Shown: positions 41,684 through 54,117, counted from the first letter of the stretch. The stretch is 64,000 bases of DNA from Brachypodium distachyon (GCF_000005505.3 NC_016131.3:13227501-13291500); one strand, 5' to 3'. Made by a program: numbers and translations. The notes: generated from the letters alone by a model not told the origin.

Positions 41684-42131
41684 GGGACACTACGGCAGTG
41701 CACCCGTCGGCGCTGAGCGCGGATGGCATGCACTCCCATAGTGTCTCCGAGGCAACCCTCGCTCCTTTGCGGAGATACCCTCTGGAGGGATGCGGCAAGG
41801 GCACTGCAGTAGTGCACCCGTCAGCGCTGAGCGCTGATGGAATGCACCACCCCAGTGCCTCCACCCTCACAAACTATTCAACAAACACCTTCCGTGCGTG
41901 CAACAAAACTGCCTCTTCAACCCTCGCCCCGGAGCCGCTCGCTAGAGGAGGTGGGGCAGGGGCACGGCGGCCGTGCACCCACCGGCGCCGAGCGCTAGTG
42001 AGATGCACCGCCACCGTGTCTCTGCGGCACCTCTCGGTGTGGGCTCGGTGGAGGGATGCGGCAAGGGCGCGACGGCGGTGCACCCGTCGGCGCTAGGCGC
42101 TGATGGGATACACCACCATCGCGCCTCTGCA
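41684..42131 (-). repeat. Array of four hairpin units in T3 3' region
   Basis: Imperfect palindromes at about 41684-41748, 41800-41859, 41957-42027 and 42064-42131. They are homologous to the T2 array but lie in an element of opposite orientation. In 41800-41859, read on the minus strand, the two roughly 20-nt arms pair with one mismatch and four G-U wobbles, and the loop again contains AGCGCT. Order and spacing relative to the TATA box match T2. Confidence 0.7.
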
Positions 42132-42193
42132 GCACCGCCCGCCCTCTTAGCCTCTTGGCTGTGCTCAGAGCCGTCCCATGGCCAGGATTCTCC

Positions 42194-42200
42194 TTTTATA
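42194..42200 (-). promoter_or_regulatory. Internal TATA box before the T3 hairpin array
   Basis: TATAAAA on the minus strand within GCGCCTATAAAAGGAGA, followed by CATGGGACGGCTCTGAGC. It lies 63 bp before the first hairpin unit in element-sense direction (72 bp in T2). Confidence 0.55.
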
Positions 42201-42972
42201 GGCGCGGAAGGGGGGGGGGGGCTTGCCACCACACACACCGGGTCAACGCAGTATACGTGGCGCCCCGCCCCTTGGAGTGCGGTACGGCCTTCGCCACTCC
42301 GCATGCCAAGCTGCTGTGGCACACGGGGCGGCTTCCTCCTGAATCAGGGGCCTCGAAGTGCGGCGAGTCCCTCGTGGTGCGGTCGCTCCGCACCACCAGG
42401 CGTTGCTACATGCCGCGGCCCGTGGGCGGTCCACGAGCATTACAGTGCGCAAGATTCCACCTTTACCCTGCACATTAGATTCTTACCAAGCCCGAGATGC
42501 TGCAAAAAAATTCGAAATTCACGAAAACACAGAGCAGTATGGATAATCTCCTGCCTCCCAACCCCCGGGCACGGAAGGGTCGATGCCAAACTTGGGTGTG
42601 AGCACTTTATTTCTCAGACGCAGCGACTACGTGGTGCACGTTGCGGGGAGCCCGGCAACTACACATCCCATGATGCACGTTGCGGGAAGCCCGGCAACTT
42701 CATGTCCCGTGCCGGAGCGATCCGACAACGGGTTTATGTTTCCGAGGCTCCGGCAGCCCCCTGCTCACAACCAAGTATGGAAAGACACTTCTGTGCACCC
42801 AAAGCAAGAGAAGAAGGAGGAACGTGCAAATAAGCGAGGCAACCTTAAAATTCTGGAAACAACACTTATCTTTACTCACAATAACTAGTGGTTTACACGC
42901 GGGGGCTGCCCGGCTACACTCTTTCGAGAGGTATGCAACGGCGGCATCCCCTGAGGGTCGGGCTCCGCCGCT

Positions 42973-45418
42973 TCATGGGTAGAACTTGTGCAAGTGCTCA
43001 ATATTCCATCTATTTTGCACCGGCAAGCCTTCTTCGGTTTTCAGCCGGACAGCCCCTGGCCTAGTCACCTGCACTACCCGGAAGGGGCCCTCCCATTTTG
43101 GAGTCAACTTGTTCCCGGCCTTCGTTCCTTGTATCCGGCGCAGGACAAGGTCTCCGTTCTCGAGCCCCCGGGGTCGGACTCGCCGGTCGTGATAACGACG
43201 GAGTCCGTACTGGTAGCGTGCAACTCGCACAGTAGCCCGGCATCGAAGCTCTTCGATGAAGTTCAGATCGTCGACCCTTTGCTCGTGTTGGCTGGAGTTG
43301 CCGTACGCGCGTACTCGGAGAGATCCGTGCTTGAGCTCGAGGGGCAGCACCGCTTCTGCTCCGTAGACAGGGGCGAAAGGGGTTTCGCCCGTTGCCTGAC
43401 TAGGTGTGGTCCTGATTGACCACAGCACAGGCTGGAGTTTCTTCGACCCAGTGTTTCCCGTGGCCTTTGAGCTTGTCAAAGGTTCTCGTCTTGAGCCCTC
43501 GCAGAACTTCCGCGTTGGCTCACTCTGCTTGTTCGTTACTCCTTGGGTGAGCAACGGACGCGAAGTGTATCTTGGTGCCCATGCCCTCGCAGTAGGCCTG
43601 GAACACCACGCTCGTGAATTGCATGCCGTTGTCGGTGATGATGCCGTTAGGCACACCAGCCGGCACTTGATGGCCGCCTGGGCAGTCACCTTCCGCACTG
43701 GTTCCACCTCCACCCACTTGGAGAACTTGTTGATGGCCACGAACAAGTACTCGTAGCCGCCGACCGCCCTCGGCAGCTTGCCGACGATATCCAGCCCCCA
43801 AACCGCGAATGGCCACGAGGATGGGATGACATGCAGGGCATGCGCCGGCCGGTTGCTCTTCTTCGAGGGGAACTGGCACGCCTCACACGTCTTCACCAGC
43901 TGCTCCGCGTCGGCCAGGGCCATGGGCCAGTAAAACCCGTGCCGAAACGCCTTCCTGGCCAGCGCCCGGGAGGCCACATGGTAGGAGCATGTGCCTCGAT
44001 GTATCTCCTCCAACAGTGCGTGCCCTTCGTCTTGCGGTAGAAGTTCCCGTCCACCATGGCATACATTTTGGCTTGCCGGGCCACTCGCTCCGCGGCAACG
44101 TCGTCTTCCGGGAAGTCCCCTCCCTTTAGGTAGCGGGCGATTTCCACCGCCCAGGGAGGGGTCTCCCTGCCAACGCATGCCGCTATGTCATCGGCATGGA
44201 CCCCTGCTGTTGCGGGGTTTCCTTTGGTTGCTGGAGGGGCTTCCCCGGCAACCGGCTTGGGGGCGACTGAAGGAGCCGCTTGCTTGTGGCAGAACACCCC
44301 CGCCGGGGGCTTCTGGCGCTGCTGCCATCTTGGACAGCTCGTCAGCCACGACGTTGTCCTTCCGCTTGACGTGCTCGAATCGCAAACCCTTGAACTTGTG
44401 TTCTAGCTTGCAGACTTCCTCCACGTACAATGCCGTCTGCGGACAGTCGTAGTCCTTGTTAACCTGGTTGATCATGAGCTGGGAGTCCCCGCGAACAACC
44501 AGGCGCTTGATGTCGAGGGCGATCGCTGCCCGCAACCCGGCGAGCAAACCCTCGTACTCTGCCGTGTTGTTGGTGGAGTTCGGGAAATCGAGTTGGACAG
44601 CGAACCTCAACTGATCCCCAGTCGGTGACTCGATGACGACTCCGGCGCCGGCTCCTGGAGACTGAACGCGCTGTCGAAGTAGAGGACCCAGTGGCCTTCG
44701 TCCAGCTTGCCTGGCAGGCTGGTCTCCGGCTCCTCCTCTCCTTTGCTCGTCGACGTCCACTCGGCGACGAAGTCCGCAAGGGCCGCACTCTTGATGCTCT
44801 TGGAGTTCGTGACGTGCAGATCGAACTCTGACAACTCCATCCTCCATTCGGCCACCCTTTCGGTGGCTTCACGGTTGGTGAGGGCTCGCTCAAGGCAGAA
44901 CCCTGACACCACCTTGACGCGGTGCGCCTGGAAGTAGTGGCGCAGCTTGGGGGACGCAAGCAGAAGGAGCTTCTGCGCCTGCGGGTACCTCGTACGGGCG
45001 TCGCGCAGCACCGTGCTAACGAAGAACATTGGGTGCTGCACGAGCCGCTTGCGCGGTGCTGAAGTTGCCGGCTCGGGGGTGGTCCCCAGGTCCGAGGCGG
45101 TTGCCGGGGGCTGCGCCGCCCCCTGCCCCGCAACCTCGGTCCCCGGAACGTCTTCCTCCCTCTCGGGAACCAGCACCGAGCTGACCATCTGGTCAGCCGC
45201 TGCTAGGTAGAGTAGCAGCGGCTCGTCCGGCTTGGGGGCGACAAGGACGGGTGGCGATTTCAGGTACTGCTTGAGTTCCCGGAACGCCGCCTCGGCCTCG
45301 GGGGTCCACTCTAGCGGGCCCTTCTTCTTCATCACTTTGAAGAAAGGCAGGGCGCGTTCGCCCAGCCTTGAGATGAAACGGCCCAGCGCGGCAACGCAAC
45401 TGTTGAGGCGCTGGACAT
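42973..45418 (-). pseudogene. pol: RNase H domains and integrase of T3
   Basis: Minus strand, reading from 45418 down. Connection: [22 protein letters not shown]. First RNase [18 protein letters not shown]. Second RNase H: YFDSAF (the DG of T2 is DS here), EYEGLLAGL, VRGDSQLMI, KDNVVADELSKMA. Integrase: HRGTCSYHVASRALARKAFRHG, CEACQFP, WGLDIVGKLP, IITDNGMQFTSVVF, HPRSNEQAE, then the C-terminal GDLVLRRIQGTKAGNKLTPK and NIEHLHKFYP before the stop at 42973-42975. Several frameshifts (near 43610, 44020, 44300, 44650) break it. RT continues beyond the solo LTR at 49667. Confidence 0.83.
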
Positions 45419-48400
45419 TGAAGCGATCCCCCTTCACCAAGGGTTCGATCTCTGTGCTTACTGTGCTAGTCCCTGGATCGACTCGCTAGCACACACAGTT
45501 TCACGATGTAATATCAAGATACAAAGGTCAAAAGTATATTACATCGCATTGATCCAGAATTTAGTAGTAACTTACATATTGCATAACCTCTTGGGTTATC
45601 TCAAAAGAAAATAAAATCTTGCAGCGAAAGGCAGAAGATACAGGAGTCCCATAACAACTCCACAATCGAAACATGTTGGAATGTAAACTCACAACCCTAA
45701 CAATTCGTACCTCACTCTTCACATGGTTCACCTGCAACATTTAAACGTTGCAGCCACTAGGGGGTCAATACATTGAATGTATTGGCAAGTTCACCAAAGG
45801 GTTATAACAGAACCTATCAAGTACATGCAGTATTTGGCAATGTGGGGTTTTGGCTATTTGCATAAAAGCATCATTGTTCAATCATATCATTTTTAAACAA
45901 ATAGTTTTAATTCTATTGGACACGGGGTAGAAACACCCATGCTCCTATTAACCTAGGCACATTGAGTAGAAACATCAATGCTCCTACACAGTTCAAACCA
46001 TTCATTTATTAGGAAATTGGAATGAGTGAGACCTTCCTTACAGCTCCAATATCTAGTTGCTCATAATTGTCCGTAACCGGGGACACGGCTAAGTACTTAG
46101 TTTGACACTCTCGAGAGGTGGTACACTTTACCCACAAGAAATCGACGTGTTAATCCCTTGCTGTCTTCAGGGTAGAGTAGCAACGGCATCGATTACAGGA
46201 ATTTTCAGAACATATTCCCCCAAACCACCTGAGGGACGCGTTCCAACCTACACTGCTACATACCGATGTCACCTCGGATCCAGGTTCATATTTCTTACAT
46301 CCATCCTAGCAGAGCCCATAATACCATGTGGTTGTACTGGAAGCTACTAAACAGGAAACTAGTCTAGTCTCTGGTTATCCCGGGTGGCATCCCGCATTGT
46401 GACGCAGGCGCTCCCCGAATCGCACGGGGAGGCGACCATGGACGCTCCCGAATCACACGGAGAGACGACTCAGCGGGCCCCATAGAAATGGACCTAACGT
46501 CACGACATCCGAAAACTCAAAGCAGCCCACCCAGGACGGTTCATTGAATTACTTGTTTTGCCATACACTAGGAAAACTATATTTGTAATTCAATAGTATC
46601 ACATTGTAATAATACCACCCTCGTATATTATCATAGCATAGCATTTTACTACTACGATGGCAATTGGTGGTGAAGTCATGGCTAAGGTATCCTATACTAG
46701 TAGGATAGATCATAGCTAGCATAGATACAATAATAATCCTGACAATGCAACTAATAAAATCTAGTGCATAATAATATAATAGGTGAATGATCAAAGTGAA
46801 CTTGCCTGATTAGTGTCTTTGTATTCTTCTTCTTTTCGATACTCACAGTTATCGCACTCCGTATAATCTATCGCGAAGAACGAAAAACAATAATAAATGA
46901 CTATTCGAGAACTCCAAATCATAACTCCAAATATAGAACCAAAACAATACGAAGTTTAAATTAAACAGTACCTAACTACTGTTAGGCTATCCTAGGCATA
47001 TATCTAAGAGGTAGGAACAAGGCTTGGGTTCTATCGGAGTTGAAACGGTGAAGTCAATGTTTGCTAACAGATACAATTTTCTAGGGGTCATGGGTTACTG
47101 TAAATTAACTTTGGAAGGTGTACAAAGTGGTCCAGAAATTAGAGTTTGGTGTACTCTAGTCACTACAGAAAGAATGAACTGGTTTGGAAATATGGATCAA
47201 CATGTATGGGCTTTGGAACATTGCTAACCGATAAGATAGTGTTAACAGATACAAAGTTTGGTTGGGCATGGACTAATGTGGCTAAGTCTGGAATTTAAGT
47301 CTATAGGAACTGTTATAACTTAGATACTTTGGCTGTTTGGTAAATGGTGCTAAATGATAGAACATGGGATGAAAAGTATACTACTGTATAGTATTAAGAT
47401 TGCACTTGCTAACCCAACAAGTCTCATCCCAAAAGGATTTACAGAGAAATACCTACTGGCTTGCAAAGCTGACTAGTCTGATTCTGAAAGATTAAAGATA
47501 CTAACTTATACTGAAAATTTACTGGTTCTAATGGCTTCAAAAGACAGAGGGCCAATGGGATGAAATAAACTAGATCTAACAAGATTTCAATAGACACTGG
47601 TTTAACCTAAATAGGAGTTGTGAGTAAAAATATACAGGCTTACAAAACAGGCTAATCTATAACAAAGTTTCTGTAACTAAAGGCTTAGAATTGGCCAAGT
47701 GTGGGAAACTGCTGAAGGTACTGTTTTGCAACTACGATGCACTAGTGTGGATGAACTTGTAAAGGTGTTAAAATAGGTCTAGGATTTAGATTTGGATTTG
47801 ATCTTGACATGACAGAAAGAATCATACAATTTGAAGTAATGGCTCAAAAGATATAGGCTTCAGAAAACAGCTAACTGATGTGACAGCGTTAACAGATACG
47901 ACTTTTGATTGAAGATGCACCTCTGTAGCTGAATCCTAAGTTGTGCAAAAAGTACCCTAATGTGTAGAACAGGATCTAATTGATGAACTAAATAAGTTTT
48001 GGAACCAAACGGATCAACGGAACAATTTATATGAATTTCGAAAGGTGGCTAATCCAGAAACAGCATACTGTGAAAAGCAATTTCCAACGAAGATGCCGTA
48101 CTGAAGATCATGGAGACGGGGTATAAAATCTAGTCTGGTATAGAGAGGTGGACGTGCTCTAACTACAACAGAAAGATTCGGACAAAAATGATACACTGAT
48201 CAAAAGATATGGGCTTGTAAACATGGCTAATCAAAACTGCTGCGGCTGAAAAGTTGCTCACCGGAAGAGACACGGAGTTCGCCGGAGTTGAAGAAGGACG
48301 GCGATGATGTTGACCTAGGGTTCAGTGGGGCGGTGGAAGACGTCGAGGCGGACACCGTGACGCGGCTTGCGCGGTCATAGCATCTCTGGATGGCGACGGG

Positions 48401-49661
48401 CGGAGCTCCGGACGCGGCTTCGGCATGGGTTCAGGGACGGCGCGGCCAACGGCATCAAGAGGTTACGAAACCTTGTCACAAAGGTAGGTAAGGGTCACAT
48501 GAGTCTACCTGTCAAAGGAATCGAAGAACGGAGGTTCGGGGTGATCTCACCAGCAACAATGGTGGCGGTGACCGACGGAGGAAGACGTCGACGTAGCCGG
48601 CTGTACAAAGGTTTTTAGGCCAAACTTTCTACAGGGGAAAGGGAGAGGAGAGGCAAAGGCTCAAAGTGACGCGTGTGGAATCCTTTTATAGTGGCCGAGG
48701 AGGGAGATCGGGCGTGGATGTCGACGGCCAACATTCGGGGCACCTATTTTGGAAACTGCGATAATGAGAGGAAACTTCAAATTGGTTTCCTGAATGGGTT
48801 CCCGGGATGGTGAGGATTGATGGGGTGGTTTCCTTTTGGAGAGAGACGCGCGGAAAGGAAAGAAATTGAAGAAAGAAAATATGGAAAGAAAGGATTTCTT
48901 ACGTGCAGAGGAGGAGGAAGCACGAGCTGGTGCTAGTGGCTGGCTGGGGCGTTCGGTGGAGATGGGCCGGCCCAGTTGGGTCGGTCCATTCTCTCTTTTT
49001 TTTTTCTTTTTTTTTTGCATTTCTTTTTTATTTATATTTGGGAAGTCACGTTATCCCACTCTCAACGACGGAATAAATGTTGGAATAACATTTGCACACG
49101 AGGATGTCACGTTATCATCTTCTCGAATATTTGATAGTTTTCTCTCGGAAACAAAATGAACACGACCAAGCAAATATCGGGAAAAACATAAGCGAATCAT
49201 TAAATATGTTTTCCAACCATATACTTAGAAAGTCATATTATTCCCTTTAACATTTAGATAAATGTTGGAGAACATTTCTGATCCATTTAAATATTCCAAC
49301 GATGCTCTCAAATGGTCATGGCATCCAAATTGGAATCTTAGTGTGTTAGTAAATCCTTCAGAAAGAAGATAGGATTTACTAGATGCGAATAATAGTTCGG
49401 CTAGAATCATAATATGCAAATGGTTCCAAATAGAATACTTTGAACTTATGTAAATGTCCCAACCATGTTGTATAATTTGGATAGTCAAATTAATCCACTC
49501 TTTTGTTGATTATTCAAACATGGTGTGGAAAAATTTAAATAAGTCCTAAAAATTTCAAATTCTTCGGAAATTCACAACCAAAATATTTCCGAAGCCAATA
49601 TTTTCATTAAAATAATTATTTTATTTAACATTCCAGAATTGGAAAATTCTGGGATGTTATA
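45419..49661 (-). mobile_element. Solo family A LTR, long mosaic form, TSD GACAT
   Basis: 4243 bp, TGAAGCGATCC at 45419 to GGGATGTTATA at 49661 (terminal CA mutated to TA), flanked by perfect GACAT (45414-45418 and 49662-49666). The first 1.4 kb (45419-46800) follows the common family A LTR. 46800-48700 follows the long TK2-type LTR (CGCACTC..ATAATCTATCGCGAAGAACGAA, GTTCGCCGGAGTTGA). About 0.6 kb near 49030-49650 matches no other copy here. TATA box TATAAAA on the minus strand at 48684-48690. It holds no element genes. Confidence 0.88.
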
Positions 49662-49666
49662 GACAT

Positions 49667-50478
49667 CCTTCACCTTGCGGGGAGCCTCCATCTTCTCAAT
49701 AGCTTCTATCTTCTGTGGGTTGGCTTGTATCCCCCTGCGAAACCAAGAAACCCAGAACCTGGCCCAAGTCTACACCGAAGGTGCACTTCTCATGGTTCAG
49801 CTTGAGTTTGATCCTACGGAGGTTATCAAACGTCTCCCCCAGGTCATCAATCAGCGAGTCCCTGCGCTTCGATTTGATAACGATGTCGTCCATGTAGGCC
49901 TCCACGTTTCGGCCTGACTGGGGTCCCAAACACTCGCGCAACGCGCGTTGGAATGTTGAGCCCGCGTTCTTCAACGCGAAAGGCATGCACGTGTAACAGT
50001 AGCAACCAACCGAGGTGATGAACGCCGTTTTCTCCTCGTCTTCGACCGCCATCTTAATTTGATTGTAGCTGGAAAAAGCATCTAGAAAGCTCAGCAAGTC
50101 ACAACTAGCAGTGGAATCAACTATTTGATCAATACGGGGTACAAGGAAAGGATCCTTGGGACATGCACAATTTAGATCAATAAAATCTACACGTATGCGA
50201 AGCTTATTCCCCGCCTTGGGCCCTATTGCAGGGTTAGCTAACCAAGTGGGGTACAGAACTTCCCTGATAGCCTCGGCAGCCTTGAGCTTGTCCACCTCTT
50301 GCTTGATCAAATCTTTGCGCTCCTGCGCTTGCCGTCGAATCTTCTGCTTGACGGGGCGAGCGTCCGAGCGCACCACGAATCGATGCTCAATCACCTCCCT
50401 AGGGACTCCGGGAAGGTCTGACGGCTCCCAAGCGAACACGTCGGCATTCTCTCGGAGGAAAGTGATGAGGGCGCTTTC
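49667..50478 (-). pseudogene. pol: Reverse transcriptase of T3
   Basis: Minus strand: ADVFAWEPSDLPGVPREVIEH, LANPAIGPKAGNKLRIRVDFIDLN, LLSFLDAFSSYNQIKM, CYCYTCMPFALKNAGSTFQRAL, and the catalytic AYMDDIVIKSK. The frame is open from 50478 to about 49720; a small frameshift then gives QGDTSQPTEDRSY in place of the expected QGIQANP. It ends at the GACAT target site of the solo LTR. MPFALKN replaces the usual MPFGLKN. This is the longest undamaged RT segment in the window. Confidence 0.88.
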
Positions 50479-51585
50479 CTATTCGGTAGTAAGGTTCGCA
50501 CCGACGGTGACGGTGCGCTCCCTGTTGCCAGCTTGGAGGGGCAGCTTCTTCACCTTGGCAGCCTCCTCTCGGAGCTTCTGGCCCTTGCCGGGGCACGAGC
50601 TCGAGCCTGCGCTTCCCCCGGCATGCTCTTGCGGGCCAGCACGGGCCTTCTTCGTTGCCGTGCTGTCGCCCAGCGAGCCTTCGTCTCCGGCAACGTCTTC
50701 GTCACCGGCACCGGCTTTGGCCGCGGCTCTGACGACCTCGCCAACGCACCAGGCCGTGTCCTTGAGGTCGTACCTGATGGAGAGGACTCCGTACACGGAC
50801 GACATCTTCATCACGCCGTAGGCGCAATGCGTAGCTGCCATGAACTTGATCAGCGCCGGCCGACCAAGGATCCCGTTGTAGGGCAACGGGGTGTGCGCCA
50901 CATCGAACACTATGTGCTCGGTCCTGAACGCTTCCCGGGACCTGAAGTGCTCGGTCCTGAACGCTTCCCGGGACCTGAAGGTCACCGGTAGCGTGATGCG
51001 CCCCACGGGGCGCACGAGCCCGGGGTTCACTCCCTGGAACGGCTCAGTGGGCTTCAGCTGCTCCACCGGCAACTGGAGTTTCTCCACCAACCTGGCAGAC
51101 AGGAGGTTCAACCCTGCTCCGTTGTCCACCAGCACTTTGGTCACCGTCATGTTGCTGATGATCGGTGAGACCACGAAGGGTATGACCCCCGAACCCAGCT
51201 GCCGTGCTGGGTGTTCGTGCCGCTGCTTGATTCCCTGCAGGATGCGGCAGTCCTGCGCGTCGTGGGTGGAGTTGGCATGGATGGGGCAGCGGGGCGCGTC
51301 GCCCTGCTTGCCGCCAGACCCACCACCGAGCGAGGCCTTCTTGGCAGGCCTCGCAGCAGCAGCCCCCGACTCCACAGCGAGGACTTGCTTCCCGCTGCGC
51401 TTGCGGGAACCCTTCTTCTGCGAACCCTCTCCTGGGCTCGTGGCAGCCTTAGCGGCGAGTTTGGGCGCTAAGCGCCCTTCCTCGGCCATGGCGCACTTGT
51501 GCGCCAGGGCGTACAGGTTCTGTGTCGTCCGGACCCGATGCGTGCTCAGCGTCTCACGCATCTTGGGGTCGCGGATGTTGATGGC
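50479..51585 (-). pseudogene. pol: gag C-part fused to protease of T3
   Basis: A 378-codon open frame in which the basic Gag tail (KGSRKRSGKQVLAVESG...HANSTHDAQDCRILQGIKQRH) passes directly into the protease region (EHPARQLGSGVIPFVVSPI). About 400 bp present in T2 is missing, including the zinc knuckle. Protease active site LVDNGAGLNLLSARLVEKL. A 33-bp in-frame tandem duplication (50914-50979) repeats HFRSREAFRTE. It ends at TAG 50479-50481, the same stop codon as in T2. Upstream it is interrupted by the copia solo LTR. Confidence 0.83.
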
Positions 51586-51590
51586 GAAGG

Positions 51591-52920
51591 TGTTGGGAAT
51601 ATGCCCTAGAGGCAATCATGTATGATGTAATTCCCAATGTATTCATAAATATTATTGAGTTGTCCTTGTTTGAACATCTGATATGTATCATTGAATATGT
51701 GATTTGATTGTGGAACTATGTATTCATGTTGTTCATACTAAATTGTCCTTAGTCATTGAGGTTGTGCTGGACACATAACCTAGACTAATGTGAAAGTTGG
51801 CTGATGACTCGGTTCCACTTGTCATGGGCATGGTGATGTCATTCCAGCTTACACGGACTCGGCTAAAGAGTTTAGCGAGTCGGACTGACCCATATTGAGA
51901 TGCAACGAGTAGGTCGTCATTTGCATGTCTCAATCAATGTAATCCTTAGACCTGAGGTTATCGCACAATCCGAGTTGTGGATCACCAACTTAGGTTCTGT
52001 CAAACGTTGTTCCGTAACAGGGCAGTTATAAAGGCAGAGTTCGGGTTGACTGAGAATCAAGCTGTGTGATGTGGATAACCAAGATGGGATTTTGCCCCTC
52101 CGACTGGAGAGATATTCTCTGGGCCCTCTCGAGTGATATGATTCGGGAAGCATGGCCATGCGCGACTTGGTTAATTGTTAACCGGGTTGATCGACTAAGA
52201 GTTAGTCGGATGAATCGTATATCACAGATCGAGAAGAGAGTTGAACTATTAAAGGGATGACGATTAATCGCCTATAGTTCGACAAGGTATATCGTGAGGC
52301 AAAAAGGGACTAAGACGTATGTCACATTGGAAGGTACGTCGTCATGACTCGATGGTACTTGGGAGTCGGCACGTTCTGCTAGGAGCCGCTACCGATTGAT
52401 CGATTGTGAGTCGGACTCCAATCGTGTCCAAGTCGCCATGAGCCTGTGGGGTCACACACTTAAGAGCGGGAGCAAGTATTTGGTCGGGTTGGACCCGAAC
52501 TGGAATTGGGCTGACAATGCGAGTTGGACTCGCAGGGTGGATGGGCCACAAGGCTTGGAGCCCACTTCCACTCGATATATAAGCAGGGGCGTGGGATGCC
52601 TAAAGGGCACGGTTTTTTCCACTCTCATGCGTTGAGAACCCTAGCCCGATTCAGTTCAACCGTCGCACCGGATCTAGCAGTCCGCCGCCGGAGCTCCTCC
52701 TCGCACGTGTGGATACCGGCAGAGGTGCTGTACGTTCAGCACTTCGACGATCGCGGGATCGGATCGGCTGGATCGGATCGAGGGACTGCACTGCATCAAG
52801 GCGCCGCATCGATAATCCGCAACTGCGCGTCTAGTGGTAATCCTCGTGGCCTTCTACCTCGGCTAGATCTTGGGAGTTCGCGTAGGAAAAGTTTTTTGTT
52901 TATCTCTACGCGCCCCTTCA
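51591..52920 (+). mobile_element. Solo Ty1/copia LTR with GAAGG target-site duplication
   Basis: 1330 bp, TGTTGGGAATATGCCCTAGA at 51591 to CGCCCCTTCA at 52920, flanked by perfect GAAGG (51586-51590 and 52921-52925). The TGTTGGRAATATGCCCTAGAGGC start is characteristic of a widespread grass copia group. A TATATAAG box lies at 52576-52583, followed by the TTGAGAACCCTAG leader. It is the only copia sequence in the window and interrupts T3 gag. Confidence 0.93.
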
Positions 52921-52925
52921 GAAGG

Positions 52926-54117
52926 TGTTGACGATGGCGGCGCCTCCGCCTTCGAGATAGAGTAGGAGAGACTGGAGAAGCGGTTGACGAAGCTCCGCAA
53001 CGTCTCTCCCAGCTTCTGCACCACGGTGTGCAGCTCCGCCATGGTTCCCCGGTGCTTGTAGCCACCCTGGAACGCGCTCACAAACAGCTCGCGCAGGTGC
53101 GCCCAAGTGGCAATGGACCCGGCAGGCAGGTGGAGCAGCCAGGTTCTCGCTGATCCTTTCAGGACCATCGGGAACCAGTTAGCTCTGACCTTGTCGTCAG
53201 CGCCGATGGCGTGCATCCCCAACGTGTAGGTCGGCAGAAAATCCTTGGGATTTACGGTCCCATCATACGTACCGAGCACGGGCGCTCGGAACTTGCGGGG
53301 CCATGTCACCCACCGCAGCTCGCGTGTGAACGCGGTGCAGCCGTCCTCAGAGCCCATAGGAGTATCTTCCTGCTCCAGCGGGCGTTGGCGCTCTACCTCA
53401 CGCTGACGCCGGTGCTCCAGGCACTGACGCAGATCCTCTTGCTTGCGGGCATTCAAAATGCCGCGCGCGTCACCTCGCGCGACGGTGGGTGACAGCGGGG
53501 GAGGGTTTTCCCCTTGTCGCGAGGCGCGGGGCACGTCTCCGCGCTCCGGGTTCTGCCCGTGGCCGGAGCCTGCCGGGACGCCCTCGCCCTGCGGCTGTTG
53601 GGCGGCGAGCGCGAGGAGCGCGTCCAACTCCTCGCCCCATGTCTCGTGCGCCGGCGTGCCCTGCTGTGGTTCGTATCGCACCATGACGCGCGCGGCGATG
53701 ATGGCCTCCGCCGGGGTTCGTGCGGGAGGCAGCTGGTTTCCCGAGCAGCTACTCTCTGCCCTATCCCCAGACGCACCTGGGTGCGCGGGGTGCGACCCCG
53801 CCGGCGTCACCCACGACGCAGTATGCTCGTGGCGCAGCTGACGCTGCACGCCTTCGCCCCGCGATTCGACTCGCTGGCTGGTGTGGGCGGCACCACATCC
53901 GCTCGCATGGCTGGCCCCGGCATGGGGGCCGGAGGCCCCCTTAGCTGGTTATCCGCAGACGGCCGAGGAGGCGGGGGTGGCAGCTGCGATTGCTGCTCTC
54001 GTGAGGTTTCAGGATTCTCCTGAACCCGCGATGCGGGCTGCGCGTCATGCGACCGCGTGTGTGCCGCGGGGGCTTCACGCGGGTTGATCTGAGGGTCACC
54101 GGCCCGCTTGGGGGCAT
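52926..54117 (-). pseudogene. gag: gag (N-terminal and capsid part) of T3
   Basis: Minus strand. The ATG at 54115-54117 matches the Gag starts of T1 and T2 but lacks one C in its C-run, which shifts the frame. The trace reads QQSQLPPPPPRPSADN, then VRYEPQQGTPAHETWGEELD, the capsid EDGCTAFTRELRWVTWPRKF, GTYDGTVNPKDFLPTYTLG and GETLRSFVNRFSSLSYSI. From 53849 down to the target site it is one long open frame. Damage is a frameshift near 53850 and a small shift before 52926. Gag continues at 51585 beyond the copia LTR. Confidence 0.83.

Larger units (their letters stand above)
39736..42972 (-). other. 3' non-coding region of T3 with nested solo LTR
   Basis: Minus-orientation counterpart of T2 27757-30469, interrupted by a Tat solo LTR at 39986-40994. 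It holds the hairpin array (41684-42131), the TATA box (42194-42200, minus), a run of 12 G (42210-42221), and the GTTGCGGGAAGCCCGGCAAC repeat (42636-42720). The segment 41000-41170 matches the unit duplicated in T2. No coding sequence recognised; open frames are compositional. Confidence 0.72.

Noticed and set aside
47024..47227. Open frame MGSIGVETVKSMFANRYNF in the mosaic LTR
   Set aside because: Short, AT-rich, without homologue in the related LTR at 11448-15106; likely chance.
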